Below, one piece after another: positions 37,070 to 46,847 of a DNA stretch of 64,000 nt; within the stretch, counting starts at the first letter, position 1; each line of letters starts with the position of its first letter. The position numbers and the translations under genes were made by a program. The stretch spans positions 1 through 64,000 of the forward strand of contig QHXN01000013.1 in assembly GCA_003222975.1 (NCBI GenBank). Reading direction: 5' to 3'. A model generated the notes under the pieces. It was given only the letters and a program-made list of their open reading frames with translations. It had not been told where the DNA came from and did no database searches. The stretch is from Acidobacteriota bacterium (GTDB lineage: Bacteria; Acidobacteriota; Blastocatellia; Pyrinomonadales; Pyrinomonadaceae).

Positions 37070-37186
37070 GTGCGATATTTCGGACGAAAAAGCGAAGAAG
37101 GGAAAATCGGCTACATCATCTTGTGGCTGATGGGAGTGCCGGCCTTCCTCCTCTTTCTTATTTTCCTTTTGCGCGGCTGCACCTGA
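37070..37186 (+). CDS. 38-residue single-pass membrane peptide
   Basis: GTG 37070 is preceded by GAAGGGAGCAACTCCT, a good binding site. The product begins VRYFGRKSEEGKIGYIILWL and continues into a hydrophobic stretch ending FLLRGCT, so it is one transmembrane helix with a basic/acidic N-terminus. Nothing else fills the leader behind the sigma54-type promoter. It lies upstream of, and on the same strand as, the kinase and sigma54 activator genes (37520-40484). It could be a small stress or sensor peptide, or a lipoprotein-like peptide with its C-terminal cysteine. I do not recognise a family. Confidence 0.6.
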   Translation: MRYFGRKSEEGKIGYIILWLMGVPAFLLFLIFLLRGCT

Positions 37187-37519
37187 GTCTTCGACGGGTT
37201 CGGCGTCGGCACGGCTTCGGTGTGACTAAAAGATTATGTCGAAGTCGCCTGCACGTTCCACCTGAAGTTCTCATGGATGAAGTCGTCCGCGCCGCCCGGC
37301 CTCCTGCGGAAGTCGAGCGGCTCCACGGGCGGCGTGTCCACCCGCACGTTGGCGAAGTGTCGGCTGTCGAGCACCGTCGCGCCGAAGCGCGCCGAAGTTC
37401 CGTCGGCGCTGCCTCTGCGGGCGCGGCTTGATGGCCTTCGGGAGTAGTCTGCCGATGCCGGTTCCGGTTAGAATGCGTGTGCATCTTACTTGCGCGCCCG
37501 CGCGCGAAAGTCCGAACAC
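37187..37519. other. Intergenic region before the histidine kinase
   Basis: About 330 bases. On the minus strand an open frame ends at 37234-37236 and reads FGATVLDSRHFANVRVDTPP followed by HENFRWNVQATST. This could be the C-terminus of an otherwise lost gene, but no start or family is visible. No promoter for the kinase is obvious. Confidence 0.35.
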
Positions 37520-39104
37520 ATGCGTCTGCACCTCAGTCTGCAATGGAAAGTCCTTCTGCTCGTCGCGGGCACGATGGCCGTCATCCTGCTTGCCTCGGCC
37601 TACCTGCACGCCCTGCTCACGCGGCTGCTGATTGAAGAGTTCCACTACGACAATGCGGTCGGTCAGGTTGTCACCGTAGCTAAGCGGACGGCGACGAACG
37701 ACTACTTCACCACCGGCCCCGACGACCTGCTGCAAGAGATTCAGTTCCTGGTGAACTCGCGCGCCGACTTCAACCAGATAGATGTTTACCAGACCACGCC
37801 GGACGGCGTGCGGCTGGTGGCGACTACGGCCCCGGACGGCCCGCGCCTGCCTTACCTGAACGAACAGACGCAGGACAACGAGCTGGGCGAGTTGGAGCGC
37901 CCGCTGCCGGATGTGGTCTCTATCGAGGTCGAGCGCGAAGGGCAGCGCCACTGGATAATCACGGCGGCCATCAACGACCGCGACGGCAGCGGCTACGTCA
38001 CCGCGCTCGTCCGCAAGTCTTCGCGCAACGACCTCGTCAGCCGCCTACAGTCGCAGCACAACATGCTGCTCGGCGGAGCGGCGGTCGCCTCCATCGCGCT
38101 GCTCTACTTCCTGTTCGCCCTCTTCTTCCGCCGCCCGGCCCGCGACATCGCGGGCGCGATGTCGCGGGCGCGCATGGGCGACCTGTCGGCCCACGCCCCC
38201 GTGCGCAGCGACGACGAACTCGGCACGATTGCCCGCGGCTTTAACCGGATGATTGACGACATCCGCGGGCGCGACGAGGAGCGCGAGCGACTGCTGACGC
38301 AGGTCAACGGCTTCAACGACGAGCTGCGCCACGAAGTCGCGCGGGCGACGCGGGAGTTGCGCGCCGCCGACGAGGCCCACTTCGAGACGCAGCAGCGGCT
38401 CGCGCGCTCGGAGCGCCTCGCCGCGGTCGGCCAGATCGCCGCCTCGCTGGCGCACGAAATCGGCACGCCCCTGAACGCCATCTCCGGCCACCTGCGCCTG
38501 CTCGGACGCAACCACCCGCACGACCGCGACACGCAGCGCCGCGTCGAAATCATCAACACGCAGCTTGAGTTCATCGTCAGGAGCGTCCGGGGCCTGCTCG
38601 CGCGCACGCAGCGGCAGCGGCCCGCGCTCCAGCCGCTCGACCTCAACGCGCTCATCGAGGAGTTGCTCTGGCTCGTCAAGCCGACGCTCGAAGCGCACGA
38701 CATCACGGTCGCCGCCGCGCTCGACAAAGACATGCCCCTGCTGCGTGGCGACCGCGACGGCCTCCTGCAACTCTTCCTCAACCTCGTCAACAACAGCATT
38801 GATGCGATGCCCGCGGGCGGCGAGTTGGAGATCACCACGCGGCTCGAACGCCGCACGCGCTCAGCCGAGCTGACTTTCCGCGACAGCGGCGTCGGCCTCG
38901 CGCCGGCCGCGCTCGAACACCTGTTCGAGCCGATGTGGACGACGAAGGACACCGGCAGCGGCTTCGGCCTCGCCATCGCCCGCGAGATCGCCGTCGCCCA
39001 CGGCGGGCAGATCGAGGCGGTCGGCGGCGTGCGCGAGGGCGCGACGTTCCGCCTGACGCTGCCCGTCTATGCGGACGCGCCCGCGCCGGAGGAGGTCTTG
39101 ACGG

Positions 39105-39115
<11 letters not shown>
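37520..39115 (+). CDS. Membrane sensor histidine kinase (NtrB-like) with HAMP
   Basis: A transmembrane helix at about residues 8-30 is followed by an extracytoplasmic sensor region to about 175, a second helix (LLGGAAVASIALLYFLFALFF) and a HAMP domain (ARMGDLSAHAPVRSDDELGTI). The H-box is AAVGQIAASLAHEIGTPLNA, and an ATPase domain has NLVNNSIDAMP, DSGVGL and GSGFGLAIAREI. It phosphorylates the activator encoded next, whose ATG overlaps this gene's 3' end by 11 bases, so the two form a cognate pair. ATG 37520 is chosen since ten further upstream codons lie before the membrane helix without a binding site. The ligand sensed is unknown. Confidence 0.9.
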
Positions 39116-40484
<1,369 letters not shown>

Positions 40485-40527
40485 AGCAAGGCCGAAGCCC
40501 GCGCAACTGCCGCTTCCCCGCCTCGTC

Positions 40528-40559
40528 TAAAAAGCCACACTGGGCATAAAAAGCCACAC
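40528..40559 (+). promoter_or_regulatory. Pair of 13-base direct repeats, possible activator site
   Basis: TAAAAAGCCACAC occurs at 40528-40540 and 40547-40559, a 19-base period (just under two helical turns). The pair lies about 100-130 bases upstream of the -24/-12 site at 40657, the usual distance for enhancer sites of sigma54 activators. The placement is seen; the role is inferred. Confidence 0.45.
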
Positions 40560-40656
40560 GGCCTCCGTGCCCTCGCGCCACTTACCTGTCGCCGAAGTCA
40601 GGCTCTTTGCCGCGCAGAACTCGGTCTTCACAGCTCCGGCCCGACGCCTTCCCGGC

Positions 40657-40673
40657 GCGGCATGCCCGTTGCA
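40657..40673 (+). promoter_or_regulatory. Candidate sigma54 promoter of the nine-gene operon
   Basis: GCGGCATGCCCGTTGCA has GGCA at -24 and TTGCA at -12 with consensus spacing. Predicted start of transcription is near 40685, giving a leader of about 70 bases before the TTG at 40757. The rest of 40485-40756 contains no supported gene. Confidence 0.55.
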
Positions 40674-40756
40674 CTCATTTTCCGCAAACCACGTCGCGGT
40701 TCGCATGAAACTTTTCCGGCTTCCTGTGCCAGTGCTGATGAAGGGGTGAAAGTGCG

Positions 40757-41776
40757 TTGAAGAAATCCTTGATGCTCAGGAATGCGCTGCGGCAGTTGCG
40801 ACACCGTTTCAACCGCCCCTTCATGGTGATGTTTGAGACGACGCTGCACTGCAATATGAAATGCGGCTACTGCGCCATCTGGCAGAACCAGCAGCCCGAA
40901 GACCGCGCCGTGCGCGAGCGCGTCTTCGCCCGCATGGACGAGGCGGCGGAGTTCGGCGTCTTCGCCTGGAGCTTTTCCGGCGGCGAGCCGCTGATGAACC
41001 CGCACATGCCCGACTACATCGAGTACGCCGCGCGCCGAGGCTTCTACACCTCCATGCCGACCAACGGGCTGGCGCTCAAAAAATACGCCGAAGCCTGCGT
41101 CCAGTTAGACCAGCTCGAAGTCTCGATAGACACGCTCGACCGCGAGAAGTTCGCGCGCCGGCGCGGCATTGACGGGCTGCCGACGATTCTCAGTGCGCTC
41201 GACTACATCAAAGGCAACCTCCGCCACAACACGATTCAGATCAACGCCGCCGTTGACCTCGAAAACCTCGAAGACCTGCCCGCGCTCGCCGCGTATTGCG
41301 ACGAGCGCGGCTTCCTCCTCCACACAGAGGCCGTGCACAACGTCGTGCGAACGACCTGGAAGACCGAAGACGTGGAGATGAGGAAGGAGGAGCTTGACCG
41401 CGTCGCGGCCTTCGTGTCGGAGTTGAAGCGGCGGCACAAGTGCGTGCGCTTCTACACTGATTATTACAAGTTCTACCGCAACGACGGCTTCACGCTGAAG
41501 TTCCCTTGCCGCTCGGCCTCGCACCTGGTCAACATGCGGCCTGACGGCTCTATCCAGTTCCCCTGCGCGTTCGTCTCGGTGCATCGCGGCGCGCCCGACA
41601 TGTCCTTGCGCGAGATTTACGATTCGCCCGAAGTCAGGGAGATCATACGGCAGTCGCCGCAGATGTGGGACTTCTGCAAGGGCTGCAAGATCGGCTGCCC
41701 CTACGAGGTGTCGGCCTACCGCAACAGCCCGCTCACAGCAATCCGCGGCGCGCTCGATTTTCTGCAACTGAGCTAA
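40757..41776 (+). CDS. Radical SAM enzyme with SPASM-type C-terminal cysteines (HpnH-like)
   Basis: The [4Fe-4S]/SAM motif is CNMKCGYC (Cys32, Cys36, Cys39), followed by the GGEP-type motif FSGGEPLMNP. The C-terminal region has FPCRSAS, FPCAFVS and FCKGCKIGCPYE, cysteines for one auxiliary cluster as in SPASM or twitch domains. At 339 residues it resembles HpnH and peptide-modifying radical SAM proteins; substrate unknown. The TTG at 40757 is preceded by AAGGGGTGAAAG at a good distance, while the first ATG (40772) has no binding site. First gene of the operon, 16 bases before the ABC ATPase gene. Confidence 0.85.
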   Translation: MKKSLMLRNALRQLRHRFNRPFMVMFETTLHCNMKCGYCAIWQNQQPEDRAVRERVFARMDEAAEFGVFAWSFSGGEPLMNPHMPDYIEYAARRGFYTSMPTNGLALKKYAEACVQLDQLEVSIDTLDREKFARRRGIDGLPTILSALDYIKGNLRHNTIQINAAVDLENLEDLPALAAYCDERGFLLHTEAVHNVVRTTWKTEDVEMRKEELDRVAAFVSELKRRHKCVRFYTDYYKFYRNDGFTLKFPCRSASHLVNMRPDGSIQFPCAFVSVHRGAPDMSLREIYDSPEVREIIRQSPQMWDFCKGCKIGCPYEVSAYRNSPLTAIRGALDFLQLS

Positions 41777-41792
41777 CCGTAGAGCACACACT

Positions 41793-42767
41793 TTGACCAC
41801 GACGACAGAGAGCCTTCTGGCCGCCGAAGCGGAGCGCGCGGGCGTCACGCGCCGGGCCGAGAGCCGCGCCGACGCGCCCGTGCCCGCGGTGCGCGTGCGC
41901 GGACTGTTCAAGCGCTACGGCGACGGCACGGAGGCCAACCGCGGCATTGACCTCGACGTGCGCCGCGGCGAAGTGGTTTCGGTACTCGGCCCGAACGGCG
42001 CGGGCAAGACGACCTTCCTGCGCCAACTGACGACGGAACTGCGACCGACCGGCGGTCGGGTCAGCGTCTTCGGCGTGGACGCCGTCGCCGAGCCTCTGCG
42101 CACCAAGCGCTTGATGGGCATCACGCCGCAGGAGGCCGGCTTATTCGAGTCGCTGACGGTGCGCGAGCACCTGGAATTCTTCGCGCGCTTCAAGCGCCTG
42201 TCGAAGCGCGAGGCGCGCGCCGCCGCGCACGAGGTGATCGCGGAGCTGGGCCTCGTCGCTGAAACCGACAAGCGCGTCGGCGCACTCTCCGGCGGGCAGC
42301 GCCGGCGCATCCTGATCGGGCTGGCGCTTCTGGGACGCCCGCCGCTGCTCGTTCTGGACGAGCCGACGACGGGGCTTGACCCTTCGTCGCGCCGCGCCGT
42401 GTGGGGCGTGTTACGCCGCGCCGTCGCCGGGGGCGCGACCGTGATCCTCTCGACGCACTACATGGAGGAGGCCGAGCGCCTGAGCGACCGCGTCGGCATC
42501 ATCACACAGGGCCGCCTCATCGCCTTCGGCACGCTCGACGAACTCCTCGCGCGGCTCGAACGCAGCTACCGCCTGAGCTACCGCGACCCGCTCGACCCGC
42601 GGGGCGACGCGCGCGCGCGCTACTGCGCCAGTTTCGCTGAAGCGCAGCAGCACGTCGCGCGCGAGATGCTCTCCGAATACTCAATCGCGCGCGCCTCGCT
42701 CGAAGACGTTTACTTCACGCTGACGGGCGAGCCTTTCGACAAAGACGAGACGGAGGCGACACTGTGA
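41793..42767 (+). CDS. ABC transporter ATP-binding protein
   Basis: Walker A GPNGAGKTT (about residues 66-74), Q-loop in MGITPQEAGLF, signature LSGGQRRRI, Walker B LLVLDEPTTGLDP and the switch histidine in STHYMEEAE are all present. The 324-residue size and the C-terminal extension fit DrrA/NodI-type exporters. A TTG start at 41793 gives an N-terminus of about 30 hydrophilic residues before the domain. It overlaps the permease gene by four bases. Likely exports the product of this operon. Confidence 0.93.
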   Translation: MTTTTESLLAAEAERAGVTRRAESRADAPVPAVRVRGLFKRYGDGTEANRGIDLDVRRGEVVSVLGPNGAGKTTFLRQLTTELRPTGGRVSVFGVDAVAEPLRTKRLMGITPQEAGLFESLTVREHLEFFARFKRLSKREARAAAHEVIAELGLVAETDKRVGALSGGQRRRILIGLALLGRPPLLVLDEPTTGLDPSSRRAVWGVLRRAVAGGATVILSTHYMEEAERLSDRVGIITQGRLIAFGTLDELLARLERSYRLSYRDPLDPRGDARARYCASFAEAQQHVAREMLSEYSIARASLEDVYFTLTGEPFDKDETEATL

Positions 42768-43504
42768 CGCGCGCGGCGGACATCTCCTGCGTCTTCCGCA
42801 TACACCTCGCGCGCGTGCGCCGCGAGGCGGGGCCGTTCCTTCTGGCCGCGCTCGTCTTCCCTTCGGCGATGTACCTGTTCGCGGTCGCCGTCGGCGGAGC
42901 AGAGGTCGCGCACGACGAGAGCCGCCTGCGCCTCCTCGCCGGCTCCGTCGTCTTCTCGCTCTCGCTGACCTCGATCAGTTGGCTCGGCTACCTCCTTTTG
43001 GAGAACCGCTTCACCGGGCGTCTGAAACTCTTCGCGACGCTGCCGCTCGCGCCGTCTTCCTACGTCTTCGGCGTGCTCGTCTTCGCGCTCGCGCAGGCGG
43101 CGCTCGGCACGACGACGCTGCTCCTGGTCGGGCGCGCGCTCGGCGTGCCCCTGCGGCCAAACGTCGCGCTGCTGGTCTTGGTCGTCGTCCTGACAATCCT
43201 GTGCCTGTGCGGCCTCGGCGTCATCATCGCCTCGCGCGCGCGCAGCTTCAGCGAAGGCTCGCTTCTGACCGACACGCTCGGCGCGGGGCTGGTCTTGCTC
43301 GCGCCCGTCTATTACGCGCCGGAGATGATGCCGCGCGCCCTGCGCGTGTTCGCCCAACTGCTGCCGACGACCTACGCCGCCCGCGCCGTGCAGACGACGC
43401 TCGCGGGCGGGCACGACATCGGCGGCGAACTGCTCGCCCTCGGCCTGATGGCCGTCGCCACGCTCGCGCTCGGCTTCAGGCTGATGAAGTGGAGAGAAGA
43501 CTGA
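42764..43504 (+). CDS. ABC-2 type transporter permease
   Basis: A 246-residue protein with six hydrophobic segments. The GTG start overlaps the ATPase stop by four bases. The order (LLAALVFPSAMYLFAVAVGG, VFSLSLTSISWLGYLLLENR, AALGTTTLLLVGRALG, VALLVLVVVLTILCLCGLGV, LGAGLVLLAPVYYAPEMMP, LALGLMAVATLALGF) matches ABC-2 exporters of the DrrB/NodJ type. VYYAPEMMP before the last helices is a typical ABC-2 segment. It pairs with the upstream ATPase. Confidence 0.88.
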   Translation: MTRAADISCVFRIHLARVRREAGPFLLAALVFPSAMYLFAVAVGGAEVAHDESRLRLLAGSVVFSLSLTSISWLGYLLLENRFTGRLKLFATLPLAPSSYVFGVLVFALAQAALGTTTLLLVGRALGVPLRPNVALLVLVVVLTILCLCGLGVIIASRARSFSEGSLLTDTLGAGLVLLAPVYYAPEMMPRALRVFAQLLPTTYAARAVQTTLAGGHDIGGELLALGLMAVATLALGFRLMKWRED

Positions 43505-43507
43505 GAC

Positions 43508-43589
43508 GATTGCGGATTTCGGAATGCGGATTGCGGATTGAAAGACAGGTCGTTTTCTAATCCGCATTCCGCATTCCGCATTCCGAAAT
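43508..43589. repeat. Word-based palindromic repeat (GCGGATT type)
   Basis: The left arm GATTGCGGATTTCGGAATGC and onward to 43539 pairs imperfectly with the right arm 43559-43589 (AATCCGCATTCCGCATTCCG). It is the same element class as 1411-1493. It fills the gap between the permease and first glycosyltransferase genes. Confidence 0.75.
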
Positions 43590-43595
43590 GTTGTT

Positions 43596-44765
43596 ATGAG
43601 GGTGCTCGTCCTAACACTGTCGTTCGGCTCCGGCCACGTCCGCGCCGCCGAGGCGGTCGCGCGGGAGTTGGCGCGGCAAGCGCCGGGCGCAGACGTGCGC
43701 GTCGTTGACGCGCTCGCGGACTCGCGCGCGCTCTTTCGCGCTTGCTACGTGTGGCCTTACTGGGTAATGGTGCGCCGCGCGCCCGCGCTGTGGGAGCGCT
43801 TCTTCAACGCGCGCGTGGCCCGTATGGACGAGCACACCGCGCCTGCGTGGGCGCTGCGCTGGGGCTGCCCGCGGGTCTTCAAGACGATTGCCGAGTTCGA
43901 GCCGGACGTGATCGTCGCTGCCGAGGTCGCGGCGTGTGAGTTGGCCGTGCTAGCCAGGCGCGCGGGCCTGACGGCGGCGCGCGTCGTCAGCGTCATCACA
44001 GACCACGAAGCGGAACCTGTCTGGGTCAAGCCGGAGGTCGAGGCTTACGCGGTGGCAGATGAAGACGTGCGCGCACAGTTGCGTTCATGGGGCACGCCCG
44101 CCGACAGAATAGAAGTGTGCGGGATTCCGACCGATCCGACTTTCAATCATCAGCACGATAAGAAGGTGACGCGGGCACGACACGGCATTACTGATGGCGT
44201 GCCGGTCGTGCTGCTGATGGGCGGCGGGATGGGGCCGACGCGCATGGACGAGGTGGCCGCGGGCTTCTGCGAGAGCGGCGTGCCCGTGCAAATCGTCGCC
44301 GTCGCGGGCCGAGACGCGCGCGCGCGCCGGGGCCTCGCGCGCCTGCGCGCCGCGCCGCCGGTCTCCCTGCGCGTGCTCGGCTGGGTCGAGGAGGTCGCGG
44401 CGTTGATGCAGACGGCTGACGTGCTGGTGACGAAGCCGGGCGGACTCACGCTCGCCGAGGCGGCCCTGTGCGCGTTGCCCGTCGTCATGTTCGACGCGAT
44501 CCCCGGCCCCGAACGGCGCAACGCCGCGCGGCTCGTCGCAGCCGGCGCGGGCGTGATGACGAACGGCGCGCAGGAAACCGCCGCCGCGACTCTCGCGCTG
44601 TTGCGAGACGAGCACATGCGACGCCGCGTGTCTGCCTGCGCCGCGCGACTCGCGCGACCGGAAGCGGCGGCGGCGGTCGCGCGCCTCGCGCTCGGCGACC
44701 CCGCGCACGCACGGAGAGTGGCAAACACACGGGCACAGAGTGTCGCAGGGAGGACGAACGGATGA
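43596..44765 (+). CDS. MGDG-synthase/MurG-like glycosyltransferase (GT28 type), copy 1
   Basis: The N-terminus LVLTLSFGSGHVRAAEAVAR is the acceptor-lipid-binding glycine loop of MGDG synthases and processive diacylglycerol glycosyltransferases. The C-terminal nucleotide-sugar half has VLLMGGGMGPTRMDE and VTKPGGLTLAEAALCALPVV. The 389-residue length fits. Such enzymes move a hexose from a UDP-sugar to a lipid at the inner membrane face. The stop overlaps the ATG of the second copy by four bases. The C-terminal 60 residues are rich in Arg and Ala and poorly conserved. Acceptor and sugar are unknown. Confidence 0.82.
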   Translation: MRVLVLTLSFGSGHVRAAEAVARELARQAPGADVRVVDALADSRALFRACYVWPYWVMVRRAPALWERFFNARVARMDEHTAPAWALRWGCPRVFKTIAEFEPDVIVAAEVAACELAVLARRAGLTAARVVSVITDHEAEPVWVKPEVEAYAVADEDVRAQLRSWGTPADRIEVCGIPTDPTFNHQHDKKVTRARHGITDGVPVVLLMGGGMGPTRMDEVAAGFCESGVPVQIVAVAGRDARARRGLARLRAAPPVSLRVLGWVEEVAALMQTADVLVTKPGGLTLAEAALCALPVVMFDAIPGPERRNAARLVAAGAGVMTNGAQETAAATLALLRDEHMRRRVSACAARLARPEAAAAVARLALGDPAHARRVANTRAQSVAGRTNG

Positions 44766-45964
44766 GCACGCGGCTTGAGCAGGACGCAGAGCACGACAAC
44801 CCCGTGCTGATCCTGATGATCTCGAACGGGGCCGGCCACATCCGCACGTCGCAGGGGATCGCCGCGGCGCTGCGCGCGGCGCAGCCGTCCCTGCCTGTTC
44901 TGATCGCCGACGTGGCGGATTACATGACGCCGCTCGCACGCTTCACACACGTCACGGCTTACCTGTGGCTCGTCAAACACGCGCCCGCCGCCTGGGATCG
45001 CATTGACCGCTACCAGAAGCGACAGACGCACACGAGTTCCGAATGGTTCTACCGGCGCGGCTGCCGCGGCCTGTTCAAGCTGGCCGGGCGCGTTCGCCCG
45101 CGCGCGCTCGTCGCAACAGAAGTCGGCTGTTGCGAGATCGCGGCGCTCATCAAGCGCGACCTCGGAACGGACGTGCCGCTGGTCGCCGTGAATAACGAAT
45201 ACGACGCCGACCGCGCGTGGGTGCAGCCCGAAGTTGACCTCTACTGCCTCGTGTCGGAGCAGTGCGGCGCAGAACTCGTCCGTGCCGGCGCTCCGCGCGA
45301 GCGCGTCCGCGCCTGGGGCGCGCCGCTGGCTGAAGGCTTTGACTTGCCGCGCGAGCGCGAAGAGGAGCGCGCGGCGGTGTGCCGTTGGCTCGCGCTCGAT
45401 CCGCAGAAGCCGCTCGTGCTGATAGCCGGGGGCGGCGAAGGCATGGGGCGGATCGAGGAGGCGACGGCATGCCTGCTGCGGCTGAGGCAGCCCGCGCCTC
45501 AACTCGTCGTCCTCGCGGGGCGCAACGAGCGACTCAGGTCGCGCTGCGAGCGGCTGGCAACAAACGGGGACGGCGCGAGATTGCGCGTGCTCGGTTGGAC
45601 GGGGCCGGAACAGATGCCGAGGCTGATGCACGCAGCCGACCTTCTGGTCTCGAAACTCGGCAGCACGTTCAACGAGGCCGTCGCCGCCGGACTGCCCATC
45701 GTGGCGATGGAGCCGCCGCCCGGCTCGGAGCGAGTGCAGTATCGCCTGCTCGACGAATGGCAGATCGGATGTGCGGTGCGGACGCTCGACGAAGTGGTCG
45801 AGGCGGTCGCGCGACTACTCGCGCATCCGCAGGAACTTGGTGCGTTGCGTGAGCGTGCGCGCGCGCGCCGGTTGCCCGACGCCGCCCCGCGCGTCGCGTC
45901 CTGGCTTGGACAGGCGGTCAGCCGTCGGCGGTCAGGAGGAGAGCCGGCGGTCGGTTCGAGTTGA
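44762..45964 (+). CDS. MGDG-synthase/MurG-like glycosyltransferase, copy 2
   Basis: It has the same fold pattern as the previous gene (LILMISNGAGHIRTSQGIAA at the N-terminus; VLIAGGGEGMGRIEEA, then SKLGSTFNEAVAAGLPIVAM at the donor site) but is clearly diverged, so the pair is an old duplication with likely separate steps. In the donor loop TKPGG is replaced by SKLGS, which may alter sugar choice. The ATG 44762 overlaps the previous stop; a longer open frame upstream is the shadow of that gene. 400 residues. Confidence 0.8.
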   Translation: MSTRLEQDAEHDNPVLILMISNGAGHIRTSQGIAAALRAAQPSLPVLIADVADYMTPLARFTHVTAYLWLVKHAPAAWDRIDRYQKRQTHTSSEWFYRRGCRGLFKLAGRVRPRALVATEVGCCEIAALIKRDLGTDVPLVAVNNEYDADRAWVQPEVDLYCLVSEQCGAELVRAGAPRERVRAWGAPLAEGFDLPREREEERAAVCRWLALDPQKPLVLIAGGGEGMGRIEEATACLLRLRQPAPQLVVLAGRNERLRSRCERLATNGDGARLRVLGWTGPEQMPRLMHAADLLVSKLGSTFNEAVAAGLPIVAMEPPPGSERVQYRLLDEWQIGCAVRTLDEVVEAVARLLAHPQELGALRERARARRLPDAAPRVASWLGQAVSRRRSGGEPAVGSS

Positions 45965-45981
45965 AGCGCCGCGGCGCGTTC

Positions 45982-46032
45982 AGAGTTCACGCTTTAGCGT
46001 GCTTAGCTCTTGCAGCCTGAAGGCTGAACTCT
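45982..46032. repeat. Compound palindrome (nested hairpins)
   Basis: AGAGTTC (45982) and GAACTCT (46026) enclose two small hairpins, CACGCTTTAGCGTG and CAGCCTGAAGGCTG, making a cruciform-like unit of 51 bases. It sits between the second glycosyltransferase and the deacetylase. Confidence 0.7.
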
Positions 46033-46073
46033 AAACGCCGGTCGCTCCCGATTGAGAATCGCAATAAGGTTTT

Positions 46074-46847
46074 ATGCTCGCTGCTTTACCGATAATTGCG
46101 GGCGCGGCACTCTCGGCGACGGGAGCGGCGTCCGCCTATTACGCGACCTACGCGGTGCGCTCGCAGTGGCTCGGCCCGACCATCTGGCGCGGGCGCGCGG
46201 ACACGGCATCAGTAGCTTTGACGTTCGACGACGGGCCGTCCGAGGACACCGAGCGCGTGCTCGACATGCTCGCCGCCCACGGATTGCATGCAACTTTCTT
46301 CATGGTCGGGCGTCAGGTCGAGCGTTTCCCGCAGACGGCGCGGCGCGTCGCCGACGGCGGGCACGAGATCGGGAATCATTCCTACTCGCACCCGATCTAT
46401 CTCTACCGCGGCGCGCGCGAAACGCGGCGGCAGCTCGAGCGCGCGCAGGCCGTCATCGCCGATGCGGCGGGCGTGCGCCCGCGGCTCGCCCGCCCGCCCT
46501 GCGGCGTGCGCACGCCCGCCTACTTCCGCGCGGCGCGCGAGCTGGGCCTTCAGACCGTGCAGTGGACGCTCGCCGCCTTCGACTGGAAGAAGCGAACCGC
46601 GCAGCGTATCGCGCACGACGTGTTGCGGCGGGCCGAGGCGGGTTCGATCATCCTGCTGCACGACGGGGACAGCGAGAACCGGAGCGACCGGGGCGCGACG
46701 GTCGCGGCGCTCCCGCTCATCGTCGAGGGGTTGAAAGAGAAAGGCTTGCGCGTCGCGCCGCTCTCGCAGTTGCTTGACGATCAAAGCGCGGCGAAGGCCA
46801 GCGACGAAGGAACAAATCTGGTGACGAGGGAACAGAATGATGCCTGA
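46074..46847 (+). CDS. Polysaccharide deacetylase (NodB/CE4 family)
   Basis: The NodB motifs are visible: TFDDGP (residues 50-55) with the catalytic base and metal aspartates, and NHSYSHP (101-107) with two metal histidines. The RPPCGVRTP motif and SIILLHDGD near the C-terminus follow. An N-terminal hydrophobic segment (about 1-25) anchors or exports it. It removes N- or O-acetyl groups from a sugar. In this context it probably modifies the sugar head group made by the glycosyltransferases. The 3' end overlaps the HAD gene by 11 bases. Confidence 0.88.
   Translation: MLAALPIIAGAALSATGAASAYYATYAVRSQWLGPTIWRGRADTASVALTFDDGPSEDTERVLDMLAAHGLHATFFMVGRQVERFPQTARRVADGGHEIGNHSYSHPIYLYRGARETRRQLERAQAVIADAAGVRPRLARPPCGVRTPAYFRAARELGLQTVQWTLAAFDWKKRTAQRIAHDVLRRAEAGSIILLHDGDSENRSDRGATVAALPLIVEGLKEKGLRVAPLSQLLDDQSAAKASDEGTNLVTREQNDA

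Noticed and set aside
38045-38976. Long minus-strand frames opposite the kinase gene
   Set aside because: High GC content keeps antisense frames open; the plus-strand kinase has all expected motifs and the antisense translations show none.
40567-40749. 60-codon plus-strand frame between the activator and radical SAM genes
   Set aside because: It covers the promoter candidate, lacks a binding site and shows no protein-like pattern.
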